DNA of 51,086 bases from Insulibacter thermoxylanivorax (lineage in GTDB: Bacteria; Bacillota; Bacilli; Paenibacillales; DA-C8), in assembly GCF_015472005.1 (NCBI RefSeq), contig NZ_BMAQ01000011.1, positions 1 to 51,086 on the forward strand, given 5' to 3'. The notes under the pieces were generated by a model, which saw only the letters and a program-made list of their open reading frames with translations, was not told where the DNA came from and searched no databases. The position numbers were made by a program, and so were the translations under genes. This document shows, piece after piece, positions 24,237 to 32,321 of the stretch; position 1 is the first letter of the stretch; each line of letters begins with the position of its first letter.

Positions 24237-25406
24237 ATGGGCAAGTTTGAACATGTCGATGCACTGCTTAAGCGCTTCACCGAAACCGGCGGACCGGCAG
24301 GAGTGGCGTGTGCCGTTGCACAGAACGGCAAGATTCTCTACGAAGGCTACCATGGCCTGGCCGATCTGGAACAGCAGAAACCGATCACGCCGGAGACCGT
24401 GTTCCGCCTCTACTCGATGACGAAGGTGATCGTCTGTACCGCTGGTATGATGCTGTACGAACGAGGTTACTTTAACCTGCACGATCCTTTGCATGAATAT
24501 ATTCCGGAGTTCAAAGATGCACTGGTATACAAACAAAAAGAAAATGGTGAATACATAGCGGTCCCGGCACTGAGAGCACCGCGGATTCAAGATGCCTTTA
24601 CGATGTCCATCGGCTATCCGTATCCTGAATGGAGCGATACACCGACAGGACATGATCTGACAAAGCTGCACCGAGAATTGGCAAGCGATCCTTCCAAGTT
24701 CACTTTGCAGAATGTGGTCCGAACCGCCGCGAAGGTACCGATGCTCTTCGAACCGGGAGAGCACTGGCAATATGGATTAGGCCATGACATCGTCGCTGCG
24801 CTGATCGAGGTCGTCTCCGGCCGCACGATTGGAGAATTCCTGCAAGAGGAGATCTTCGATCCCCTCGGCATGAAGGATACCGGATATCGCTTCCGCGGCG
24901 ATATCGCTAAGCGCATGGCGACGGTCTACGAGATCAGCCCTGAAGGGCGCAAGCCGGCAACGACGATTCCTTTCGATGCTTACCATGCCCCCGATTCCAA
25001 ATATGAAGGCGGCGGGGCCGGTTTGTATTCGACCGTCAGGGATTATCTGACCTTCTCTCAGATGCTGGCTAACGGCGGCGTGCACAACGGCGAGAAGATC
25101 ATCGGCCGCAAGACCATTGACCTTATGCGGACGAACTATCTCAATGAGACCCAGTTAGCAGAATACAGCGGTGTTCCGTATCATGCGGGCTATGGCTATG
25201 GACTGGGCGTGCGCACGCTGATCGATCCGGTGAAGGCCAATGCGAACAGCTCGCTTGGGGAGTTCGGCTGGAGCGGCATGGCCGGCACATGGACATCGAT
25301 CGATCCAAGCGAAGGCCTGTCGATCGTCTATATGCATCAGACCTTCCCGCATATGGAAGAATACTACCACCTGCGGCTGCGCGCTGCGGTATACGGATGC
25401 CTGTAA
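24237..25406 (+). CDS. Beta-lactamase-fold serine hydrolase (class C/EstB type)
   Basis: 389 aa, no signal peptide, so cytoplasmic. Penicillin-binding/beta-lactamase fold with SxxK motif YSMTK (S60, K63), a tyrosine motif in EPGEHWQYGLGHD and the late GWSGMAGTW loop in place of the KTG triad, a set typical of esterase-type members rather than antibiotic-cleaving enzymes. Probably an esterase or peptide/amide hydrolase of unknown substrate. ATG with GAGGAGGG upstream. The 229 bp before it separate it from the divergent kelch gene; TAGAAT (about 24202) may be its -10. Confidence 0.88.
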   Translation: MGKFEHVDALLKRFTETGGPAGVACAVAQNGKILYEGYHGLADLEQQKPITPETVFRLYSMTKVIVCTAGMMLYERGYFNLHDPLHEYIPEFKDALVYKQKENGEYIAVPALRAPRIQDAFTMSIGYPYPEWSDTPTGHDLTKLHRELASDPSKFTLQNVVRTAAKVPMLFEPGEHWQYGLGHDIVAALIEVVSGRTIGEFLQEEIFDPLGMKDTGYRFRGDIAKRMATVYEISPEGRKPATTIPFDAYHAPDSKYEGGGAGLYSTVRDYLTFSQMLANGGVHNGEKIIGRKTIDLMRTNYLNETQLAEYSGVPYHAGYGYGLGVRTLIDPVKANANSSLGEFGWSGMAGTWTSIDPSEGLSIVYMHQTFPHMEEYYHLRLRAAVYGCL

Positions 25407-25460
25407 TCAGCTGATCACTGAATCTGCTGATCATCGAAATCGAAGATGAACGGCATGAAG

Positions 25461-25498
25461 AAACGCCTGTGACCATAGAAGTTAGGTCACAGGCGTTT
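25461..25498. terminator. Bidirectional terminator between converging genes
   Basis: AAACGCCTGTGACC and GGTCACAGGCGTTT form a 14-bp perfect stem with a 10-nt loop, with A/T at both ends, between the serine hydrolase and the FAH-family gene. Confidence 0.85.
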
Positions 25499-25503
25499 AT
25501 CAC

Positions 25504-26142
25504 TTAGGAGGAAGCGATCCTCATCCTCGCAGAACCGATGAGCTCCTCTCCCCAATACAGCTCCATCAGGTCGCCGTCCTCGATCGGGCCTACACCGGCC
25601 GGCGTGCCGGTGAAGATCACATCCCCCGGTCCCAGGCCGTAGAAGCTGCCGATATGCTGGATCAATTGATCCAATCCGAAGATCATCTCATCGATCTGTC
25701 CGCGCTGCCGCTCTTCGCCGTTGATGCGAAGTGAGTAAGAGCAGGCCGACAATTCCCGCATCGGATCACCGGTAAGTTGATGAAACTTTGTGATCGGTGC
25801 AGCATGCCGGAAACCCTTCGCGGCAAGCCATGGATGCTGCTTGCTCTTCAATTCATGCTGCAGATCCCTTAGCGTGAGATCGAGTCCGAGGGCGAAAGCA
25901 TCGATAAGCTCGGAGACACTGGCTCCAGGGACGAAGGCGCCGCCGATGCGAATGACGAGTTCAGCTTCATAATGGATCGCGCCATGGTCTGCCGGCAGTT
26001 CAATCACTCCGCCGTCCATCGGCACAAGCGCATGGGTCGGCTTAAGGAAGATCAGCGGGCTTTCGGGAATCTCATTGCCCAGTTCAGCCGCATGCAGCCG
26101 ATAGTTTCTGCCCACGCAGTAGATATTGCGAATCTCATTCAT
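25504..26142 (-). CDS. Fumarylacetoacetate hydrolase (FAH) family protein
   Basis: 212 aa. Metal-dependent hydrolase or decarboxylase of the FAH fold. Metal ligands in IHYEAELVIRIG (E59, E61) and LGLDLTLRD (D88); the family ending GDVIFTGTPAGVGPIEDGD is complete. Members act on acylpyruvates, oxaloacetate or aromatic-catabolism products; the exact substrate cannot be read from sequence. Single gene; the CstR-type repressor gene follows upstream on the same strand with 54 bp between. Confidence 0.88.
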   Translation of the reverse strand: MNEIRNIYCVGRNYRLHAAELGNEIPESPLIFLKPTHALVPMDGGVIELPADHGAIHYEAELVIRIGGAFVPGASVSELIDAFALGLDLTLRDLQHELKSKQHPWLAAKGFRHAAPITKFHQLTGDPMRELSACSYSLRINGEERQRGQIDEMIFGLDQLIQHIGSFYGLGPGDVIFTGTPAGVGPIEDGDLMELYWGEELIGSARMRIASS

Positions 26143-26196
26143 GGTACATTCCTCGTTTATGGGTTATCGTATCCTCTTCTTCTGACTAGTTTCTGA

Positions 26197-26460
26197 CTAA
26201 CGGCTCTTGATCAGCAGTTCAACGGCTTCCTGAATCAAGCGATCGGATGCCTCTCCAGATGCCTGCTGCTCAACGATGCACTGGCCCAGGTTCTTCGCGA
26301 CGATATAGGCGATGGCTTTATCCGTTGCGTTGCGTATAGCCGTAAGTTGGCTGACTACGTCTTTGCACGGCTTCTCATCCTCCATCATATTCAACACGCC
26401 GCGGACCTGCCCTTCGATCCGTTTCAACCTTCTCTTCACATCATCGTCATATTTCATCAT
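26197..26460 (-). CDS. cstR: CstR-type persulfide-sensing repressor
   Basis: 87 aa, all-helical CsoR/FrmR family repressor. Two cysteines, in KPCKDVVSQL and KNLGQCIVE, are kept, while the His that completes the copper site of true CsoR is Asn (position of KNL), as in CstR, which senses persulfides and polysulfides by forming cross-links between these cysteines. The C-terminus LIQEAVELLIKSR is close to Staphylococcus CstR. ATG 26460 follows GAGG. It is 59 bp after the membrane rhodanese gene on the same strand, with a divergent CoA-disulfide reductase-rhodanese gene: the gene set CstR controls. A FrmR-type role is less likely. Confidence 0.85.
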   Translation of the reverse strand: MMKYDDDVKRRLKRIEGQVRGVLNMMEDEKPCKDVVSQLTAIRNATDKAIAYIVAKNLGQCIVEQQASGEASDRLIQEAVELLIKSR

Positions 26461-26519
26461 GCCTCTCACCTCATTTGTCATACCACGGAGGTTCAAACCG
26501 CCGGCTGCAGCTGCATTCA

Positions 26520-26924
26520 CTAACAAGCACAGCATTCCTGACTGCGATCGCCCAGGCCCTCCTTCATCTGCTGCCGCCATACGAAACCATACAGCTGGGA
26601 ATAACCAGCTTTCTTCAAGATTTTAGCAGCTCTATGAATCGCATATGGAGATGAAGCGACGATGAAAAGCTTCCGCCCTTCCTCAAGTTCCTTGAGACTG
26701 ACGAAGGGAAGCCGGCCGATATAGATGTTGATCGCGTCCTTTAGATGCTTCTGTTCATAGTCCACAGGATCCCGGACATCGAGAATCTGCACGGGTTCCT
26801 GTTCCTTTATATGACATAACTCCTCCATGCTGACGAACACCAATTCCTTGACAGGTCGTGCACGGAGATAGCGAACGATGAAGAACAAGAACAACAAGCT
26901 GATGCCCGCATATAACCTTATCAT
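26520..26924 (-). CDS. Membrane-anchored rhodanese-like protein without catalytic Cys
   Basis: 134 aa. An N-terminal membrane helix (about 1-20) anchors a rhodanese fold (about 30-122: QILDVRDPVDYEQKHLKDAINIYIG). In place of the active-site loop Cys-X4-Arg the protein reads ASSPYAIHR, so the sulfur-carrying Cys is missing. The tail ends ECCAC, a cysteine cluster that might take over sulfur binding. ATG 26924 follows GGAGTGGAGG. Cotranscribed with cstR and divergent from the CoA-disulfide reductase-rhodanese gene, it likely belongs to the sulfide-handling regulon as carrier or sensor rather than classical sulfurtransferase. Confidence 0.8.
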   Translation of the reverse strand: MIRLYAGISLLFLFFIVRYLRARPVKELVFVSMEELCHIKEQEPVQILDVRDPVDYEQKHLKDAINIYIGRLPFVSLKELEEGRKLFIVASSPYAIHRAAKILKKAGYSQLYGFVWRQQMKEGLGDRSQECCAC

Positions 26925-27027
26925 AACCTCCACTCCTTTAGAGGTTCCCAAGTTGGCTGATCGATTGCTCGCACATTTAATCATACCTGTGTGCAAAAGA
27001 AACTTGCAAGAAATATTTGATCCTGTT

Positions 27028-27058
27028 ATTATACTTATACCCCTATATGTATTATAAT
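27028..27058. promoter_or_regulatory. Shared CstR-like operator between divergent promoters
   Basis: ATAC-CCCTATAT-GTAT (27037-27052) matches the general form of CsoR/CstR operators (ATACCCC inverted repeat). TATAAT at 27053-27058 faces the CoA-disulfide reductase gene, and a minus-strand TATAAT at 27028-27033 faces the rhodanese-cstR pair. One bound tetramer would cover both -10 boxes. Confidence 0.6.
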
Positions 27059-27112
27059 GATTTGGCATATCAAGGTCAATGTTCAGTTTAAATGTCCAAG
27101 GAGGTTCCATAC

Positions 27113-28759
27113 ATGGCTAAGAAGATCCTAATCGTCGGCGGTGTTGCCGGCGGCGCCACTGCTGCAGCACGTCTGCGCAGGCTGGATGAACATGCGCAGA
27201 TCATCATGTTCGAACGGGAGGAACAGATCTCCATCGCCAACTGCGGGTTGCCGTATTATATAGGCGGCACCATCCCGCTGCGCCAGCAGCTGCTTGTACA
27301 GACTCCCGAAGCGATGATGCAGCGTTTCCGCATCGATATTCGCACGAAGAGCGAAGTGATCGCCGTACATCCAGAACGCAAAACGGTAACCGTCAAAGAT
27401 TCAGCTAAGGGCACCTATGAGGAAAGCTATGATGTCTTACTGCTCTCCCCCGGGGCCAAACCCATCCTTCCGTCTATGCCTGGCATAGAAGATGAGCGGA
27501 TCTTCACCCTGCGCAATATCCCGGATACGGACCGCATCATGGATTACATCGAGAAGCATCAAGTGAAGCGGGCGGCTGTCATCGGCGGGGGCTTCATCGG
27601 CATCGAGACAGCGGAGAATCTCATCCAGCGCGGCATCGATACGACGGTGATCGAAGCTGCTCCCCAGATCCTCGCTCCTTTCGATGCCGATATGGTCACC
27701 TACGCACAGAAAGAACTAACGGATCACGGCATCCGTTTGATCTTAAACGACCGTGTGCAGGCCTTCCGCAGCCAGCCGAACAGTCTCATCGTAGAATTGG
27801 CTAGCGGAGACCGGCTCGGTACGGATCTTGTGCTTATGGCAATCGGAGTGCAGCCGGATACCGAATTCCTGCGTGATTCGGGGATTGAGCTTGGACCTCG
27901 CGGACATATCATCGTAAACGCGCATATGCAGACGAATATTCCCGAGATCTATGCCGTCGGCGATGCGGTGATGGTCTCCCACCTCGTCCACGGCGAGATG
28001 ACGGCGATCCCGCTGGCAGGTCCGGCGAATAAGCAAGCCCGCATCGCAGCCGATCATATCTGCGGCCTGGACAGCGCTTATCGCGGCAGTCAAGGGACCT
28101 CGATCATCAAGATCTTCGGTCTTACCGGCGCGGCGACGGGCTTGAATGAGCGTTCCCTTAAACAAGCAGGAATCGATTACCAAACGGTGCATCTCCATCC
28201 GGCTTCCCATGCTTCCTATTATCCAGGCGCTGAACCCATTGCGCTGAAGCTGCTCTTCGACGGCAGCGGCCGCGTTCTCGGCGCGCAAGCCTTCGGCCGG
28301 GATGGCGTGGACAAACGCATCGATGTCATCGCCGCGGTGATGCGTATGAACGGCACCGTCGACGATCTCGCAGAATTAGAACTGGCCTATGCACCGCCCT
28401 ATTCCTCGGCCAAAGATCCAGTGAATATGGCGGGATTCATCGCCCAGAATGTGCTGTCGGGCCGAACCCAGATGATCACCGCCGATGAACTGGAGCGCAA
28501 GGACCCAGCTGCGATCACCCTCATCGATGTTCGCAGTGAAGCGGAGTTCCTCTTCGGCCACATCGAGGGTGCGGTGAACATCCCGGTGGATGAGCTGCGC
28601 GATCGCCTGCATGAGATCGACACTTCGAAGGAAGTAATCGTATACTGTCAAGTGGGACAGAGAGGCTACACCGCAGCCCGCATCCTCGCCCAGCGGGGAA
28701 TCCTTGCGCGCAATCTCTCGGGCGGTTACCGCAGTTATATCATGGCAAAGTATGCTTAA
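27113..28759 (+). CDS. cdr: CoA-disulfide reductase fused to rhodanese domain
   Basis: 548 aa flavoprotein. FAD/NAD(P)H domains 1-440: IVGGVAGGATAAARLRR at the N-terminus, redox Cys44 in SIANCGLPYY (single-cysteine type of CoA-disulfide/NADH persulfide reductases), NAD loop AVIGGGFIGIETAENL, and AYAPPYSSAKDP with the catalytic tyrosine. The C-terminal rhodanese (about 455-545) has the active-site VYCQVGQRGY. Such fusions reduce CoA disulfides or CoA/low-molecular-weight persulfides and polysulfides, keeping thiols reduced. ATG 27113 follows AAGGAGG by 8 nt; the earlier ATG at 27092 lacks a site. Expected to be released from repression when CstR is oxidised by persulfide. Confidence 0.93.
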   Translation: MAKKILIVGGVAGGATAAARLRRLDEHAQIIMFEREEQISIANCGLPYYIGGTIPLRQQLLVQTPEAMMQRFRIDIRTKSEVIAVHPERKTVTVKDSAKGTYEESYDVLLLSPGAKPILPSMPGIEDERIFTLRNIPDTDRIMDYIEKHQVKRAAVIGGGFIGIETAENLIQRGIDTTVIEAAPQILAPFDADMVTYAQKELTDHGIRLILNDRVQAFRSQPNSLIVELASGDRLGTDLVLMAIGVQPDTEFLRDSGIELGPRGHIIVNAHMQTNIPEIYAVGDAVMVSHLVHGEMTAIPLAGPANKQARIAADHICGLDSAYRGSQGTSIIKIFGLTGAATGLNERSLKQAGIDYQTVHLHPASHASYYPGAEPIALKLLFDGSGRVLGAQAFGRDGVDKRIDVIAAVMRMNGTVDDLAELELAYAPPYSSAKDPVNMAGFIAQNVLSGRTQMITADELERKDPAAITLIDVRSEAEFLFGHIEGAVNIPVDELRDRLHEIDTSKEVIVYCQVGQRGYTAARILAQRGILARNLSGGYRSYIMAKYA

Positions 28760-28862
28760 GCGCGCGGGGGAACAGACTGCAAGGGATGAAGCGTATTCGA
28801 CGACATCGATTCGGTATGCGCAGCTGGATCATCGCGATCTTCGTCAGCATCTCCCGTGCTCG

Positions 28863-28994
28863 CTTCGCCGCTCCTTCTATCCCCTTGATCGGTTCGCCGC
28901 GGCCGCGCAGCTTGGAGACATTGACCGCCACTCCGCCGCCGATCTGATGATCTCCATGGATGACATTCGCTTGTTTGCGGACAAAGTAATCCAT
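28863..28994 (-). pseudogene. Ribonucleotide reductase large-subunit-like remnant
   Basis: About 44 codons read MDYFVRKQ..GGGVAVNVSKLRGRGEPIKGIEGAAK, which follows the GGG-x4-S-x-LR-x2-G-x-x-(I/V)K pattern of ribonucleotide reductase catalytic subunits (NrdE/NrdJ). After that the frame runs into unrelated text and into the end of the CoA-disulfide reductase gene. No start with ribosome site and no rest of the gene are present. I take it as a deletion remnant. The rest of 28760-29119 has only the hairpin listed next. Confidence 0.4.
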
Positions 28995-29040
28995 TCTTCA
29001 GAGATCCTTAGAGATACTACTCATGAATTCTGAACACCCG

Positions 29041-29073
29041 AAGGGCGCCGAGCTGATCAAGCACGGCGCCCTT
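29041..29073. terminator. Hairpin between cdr and the Gmad2 lipoprotein gene
   Basis: AAGGGCGCCG and CGGCGCCCTT form a 10-bp perfect stem with a 13-nt loop. Neither side has a true U-tract; it may serve the converging genes as a weak terminator. Confidence 0.5.
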
Positions 29074-29119
29074 CAATATTGCATCATTCATTTTGTCATT
29101 GGATTCGTTGTTTCATTCG

Positions 29120-30100
29120 TTATTCGATGCTCTCGCTGTTGTATTCGATGTGTTCTTCTTGTGCTTTGAGCGGGATAATCAACTCATCCTGCATGCTGCC
29201 ATCCTTCGCACTGCTGACATAGACAATCAGCATGAGGTTCGGCTGCGAAGCCTTGTCGTAGCTCACTTCAAACTGAAACCTGCCCCATGCGGGAGCACCG
29301 GCCTCAGCATCGGCATATCCCTCCTGCAGGATGCGATGCCCGTCTTCCAGCATCCAACGGAATGCTCCTTCGAATACACGCGCTTCTCCTTCTACGACGA
29401 ACGTATTGTCGACGACGGTGTCCGGTTTAGGGGAATAGATGCGGAATGCTTCGTTCTCCGCAGCGATATTCGGCAGGATCTCAGCATCCTCCGCATCGAC
29501 GCGCACGGTCACGGGTTCATCGATATACATATGATGCACGAGGACGACCGTCCAATAGTCCTGCTCCTCGCTCAGGGAAACTTCCTTCACTGACCAAGGA
29601 CCGGTCAGCTCTGTCTGGGCTTTAAGCGCCGCGCGCACGGCATCCGCCCTAGATACAGGAAGTTCGCTTTGCTCCTCCAGCAGCACGATCTTGGCTGCCT
29701 CCGCCTGCATCGGATAAGATTCGGCAACAGGTCCAACAGACCATGCTTCCACGCGTGAGCCAATCGTCAGTTCCGTATAGTCGACGGTTGCTCCTGATGC
29801 GTCGCTGATCACCGTCTCCTCATCCACGGTAAGCGCGTAGGCGTCGATATAATCCTCACCGCCTTGTTCCATATAGGTGGTGACGATGAGGCTCGTATCC
29901 GTCTTATCGATGATCTCCCCTTCGATCGCCAGCTGAGCGATCTCAGAACCCTTGACAGCTTCATTCTCTTGAACCGGAGGAGTAGTCCCATTCTCTGGTT
30001 CGTTCACGTTGTTCTTACTGCCTCCCATACAAGCCGTCAACATTAAGAGCAATGCGGCGACGATCACCATCAACTTTCTCATCTTCCATAGATGTCTCAT
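29120..30100 (-). CDS. Lipoprotein with C-terminal Gmad2 Ig-like domain
   Basis: 326 aa. Lipoprotein signal peptide with lipobox LTAC near residue 24, followed by a low-complexity linker, a small beta domain about 55-145 (EGEIIDKTDTSLIVTTYM..), a PepSY-like segment about 148-210, and a Gmad2 immunoglobulin-like domain about 215-310 (IYSPKPDTVVDNTFVVEGEARVFEGAFRWMLEDG). Gmad2 proteins are linked to spore germination and sporulation (GerM-associated). ATG 30100 with AAGGAG upstream. The 237 bp between this gene and the following one on the strand hold no clear promoter or terminator that I can name. Confidence 0.82.
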   Translation of the reverse strand: MRHLWKMRKLMVIVAALLLMLTACMGGSKNNVNEPENGTTPPVQENEAVKGSEIAQLAIEGEIIDKTDTSLIVTTYMEQGGEDYIDAYALTVDEETVISDASGATVDYTELTIGSRVEAWSVGPVAESYPMQAEAAKIVLLEEQSELPVSRADAVRAALKAQTELTGPWSVKEVSLSEEQDYWTVVLVHHMYIDEPVTVRVDAEDAEILPNIAAENEAFRIYSPKPDTVVDNTFVVEGEARVFEGAFRWMLEDGHRILQEGYADAEAGAPAWGRFQFEVSYDKASQPNLMLIVYVSSAKDGSMQDELIIPLKAQEEHIEYNSESIE

Positions 30101-30337
30101 GTTCTCTCAACTCCTTCCTTCATAGCATCAGACGCAGAAACATCCAAAAGGTTTCAATTCTTATCCAGATCTGTTCTGTTATATTCTGTTATCTACGCAG
30201 ACGTTTATGCGTTCGCAGCTCGCAGGCAAGCTGTGAAGGAGTTTGGATTGTTTATTCTCTACGCTTTTTTCCATCGCATATTCCCTATATCCCTTATCAA
30301 TTCCGCCGTCCAGAACATAACTTGTGCTGTCCGCTCT

Positions 30338-31213
30338 TTAAGTGTAGCGAGCCAAAACCCGGTCCACAGAAGGTCCATATGCTTCGCCGAAGTGAATCAG
30401 ATGAACCATAAGATAATAGAGCTGATATAAAGGTTTGCGCTCCTCATAATCAGGCAACAGCGGGTATGCCTCCTGATAGGCAGCATAGAATCGGTGCGAG
30501 AAGCCGCCGAAAAGCTCGGTAAAGGCTAGCTCGACCTCACGATTGCCATAGTAGACGGCAGGGTCGATAAGAATCGGCTTTCTATCGAGGTCGGCGAGCC
30601 AGTTGCCGCCCCACAGATCGCCGTGAAGCAAGTTGGGCTTACCTTCATCTGCGAGGTATGTATCCAGCTTGTTGAGCAATTGACGGAATCTCTTCCGTCT
30701 GATTTCCGTCAGCCGTCCCTGCTCTTCGGCCATCTTAATCAGCGGAAGCAGTCTTTGCTCACGATAGAAGTTCACCCACGAGGAGTCCCAGCGGTTCGAC
30801 TGCGGCAATACGCCGATATAGTTGTTCTGCTTAAAGCCGTATTGTCCCGTGACCGAAGCTTGGCGATGTACTGCGGCCAACCCTTGACCGAGCAGCTCTT
30901 CTGCGGAATCGGTTTTCGGCCCCCTTTCGATCCATTCGAGGACGATCATCCCTCCCGTCTGCCCAGGGATCGCTCCCGCATAATGAACCGCCGGGACGGA
31001 AAGTCCTCCCGACTGTTGCAGCACCGCAAGTCCTTCTGCCTCACAGAGGAAAACATCCGCAGACAGATCATCACGGTACTTGACAAAATATTGCTCATCT
31101 TGAGCTTCTACATACAGCGATACTCCGATATCGCCTCCTTGAACCTCATGAATCGTGCGGATCCTCGATCCGATGGTCTCTTCAAGAGCCTTTCGTATAC
31201 TCTCCTGTTTCAT
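30338..31213 (-). CDS. Fructosamine kinase family protein
   Basis: 291 aa kinase of the APH/choline-kinase fold. Visible: the small-lobe lysine in YFVKYRDD, substrate-side VLEWIERG, catalytic loop LLHGDLWGGNWL (HGD, Asn) and the metal motif LIDPAVYYGNRE. Fructosamine kinases phosphorylate ketoamine adducts of sugars with amines, starting protein deglycation; bacterial members act on ribulosamine/erythrulosamine or free amino-acid adducts. ATG 31213 with GGAGGG 7 nt upstream is far better than the upstream ATGs. Monocistronic; no terminator recognised. Confidence 0.9.
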   Translation of the reverse strand: MKQESIRKALEETIGSRIRTIHEVQGGDIGVSLYVEAQDEQYFVKYRDDLSADVFLCEAEGLAVLQQSGGLSVPAVHYAGAIPGQTGGMIVLEWIERGPKTDSAEELLGQGLAAVHRQASVTGQYGFKQNNYIGVLPQSNRWDSSWVNFYREQRLLPLIKMAEEQGRLTEIRRKRFRQLLNKLDTYLADEGKPNLLHGDLWGGNWLADLDRKPILIDPAVYYGNREVELAFTELFGGFSHRFYAAYQEAYPLLPDYEERKPLYQLYYLMVHLIHFGEAYGPSVDRVLARYT

Positions 31214-31369
31214 ATACGAACCCTCCGTATGCATTCCTTGCTGCTCGTACATCTCAACGCTTACATATCATAGCAGCTAACCTTGGTTATCTCTTGTTCA
31301 TCTTGCCTGCCAACCGTATATCATAAATGGTATCATAGCGAACTTGCTATTTCCTAATCCCAACACAAA

Positions 31370-31407
31370 GACGAAAATCCGCTCCCGCTCGGGATCGGAT
31401 TTTCGTC
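31370..31407 (-). terminator. Terminator of the manganese transporter operon
   Basis: GACGAAAATCCG and CGGATTTTCGTC form a 12-bp perfect stem enclosing CCCGAGCGGG, a second small stem; TTTGTGTT follows on the minus strand. Confidence 0.8.
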
Positions 31408-31432
31408 CGGCTCTTAGCGAACACGCCTCTTC

Positions 31433-32320
31433 TCATCCATCGATCGTCGCGTCGTTTGCTGCGGGTTGGATCTTCTTCCCCAGCAATCCATGCACCGGCG
31501 AGAACAGGAAGCTGAAGAGGAAGATCAGTCCCGTGGCGAAGGCCATGGAGGCGGAAATCGAGGTATCCAACAGGTAAGCCATATAGTAGCCGATGAAGGC
31601 GGAAGCGATGCCGAAGATGCTGCTCAACACCAGCATCACAGGCAGCCGATCCGTCCACAGATAAGCCGACGCCGCCGGCGTGATGAGCATGGCGACGACC
31701 ATTATGGCACCTACGGCATCAAAGGAAGCCACCGTCGTCACGGATACCAGTCCCATGAACAGATAATGCATCGCCGCAACCGGGATGCCGAGGCTCGCTG
31801 CTAAGCCCGGATCAAAGGAGGTGATCTTCCACTCCTTGTAGAAGGCCAAGATCATCGCTAGGATCACGATGAGGACGATCAAGAGCAGCAGTGTCGCCTC
31901 CGGGATCTCACCGATAAAAGGAAAGGAGACTGTCTTCCAAGGGATGAATGCGATCTCCCCCATCAGCGCATGCTGGACATCCAGATGCACATTGCCGACG
32001 GAGGTGGAGATCAGGATTACGCCGATGGCAAAAAGCGTGGTAAACACAACGCCGATCGAGGCATCCTCCTGAACTCCGCGGTTCGAGAGCCACTGAACCA
32101 AGATCGCCGTAACGAGGCCGGCGATCGCCGCCCCGATGAGCATGTGGACCCCGCTCAGGCCGCGTGTGATCAAATAGGCAATGACGATGCCGAGCAGCAC
32201 CGTATGACTGATCGCATCCGCCATCATCGCCATCTTGCGCAGGATTAAGAATACACCGATCAAACTGCAGGACAGACCAACCAGCGAAGCGGTTAACAAG
32301 ATCCAAGCGGTATAACTCAA
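31433..32320 (-). CDS. mntD: Manganese/zinc ABC transporter permease (MntD type)
   Basis: 295 aa integral membrane protein of the ABC-3 (ZnuB/TroCD/MntCD) permease family with about eight helices; typical parts are MADAISHTVLLGIVIAY, SIGVVFTTLFAIGVIL and VGAIMVVAMLITPAASAYLWTD. It pairs with the other permease as heterodimer to pass metal delivered by the binding lipoprotein. TTG start at 32320, with AAGGAGGAG 8 nt upstream, overlapping nothing but 1 nt from the preceding gene's stop. Last gene of the four-gene operon; terminator at 31370-31407. Confidence 0.9.
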   Translation of the reverse strand: MSYTAWILLTASLVGLSCSLIGVFLILRKMAMMADAISHTVLLGIVIAYLITRGLSGVHMLIGAAIAGLVTAILVQWLSNRGVQEDASIGVVFTTLFAIGVILISTSVGNVHLDVQHALMGEIAFIPWKTVSFPFIGEIPEATLLLLIVLIVILAMILAFYKEWKITSFDPGLAASLGIPVAAMHYLFMGLVSVTTVASFDAVGAIMVVAMLITPAASAYLWTDRLPVMLVLSSIFGIASAFIGYYMAYLLDTSISASMAFATGLIFLFSFLFSPVHGLLGKKIQPAANDATIDG

Positions 32321-32321
32321 C

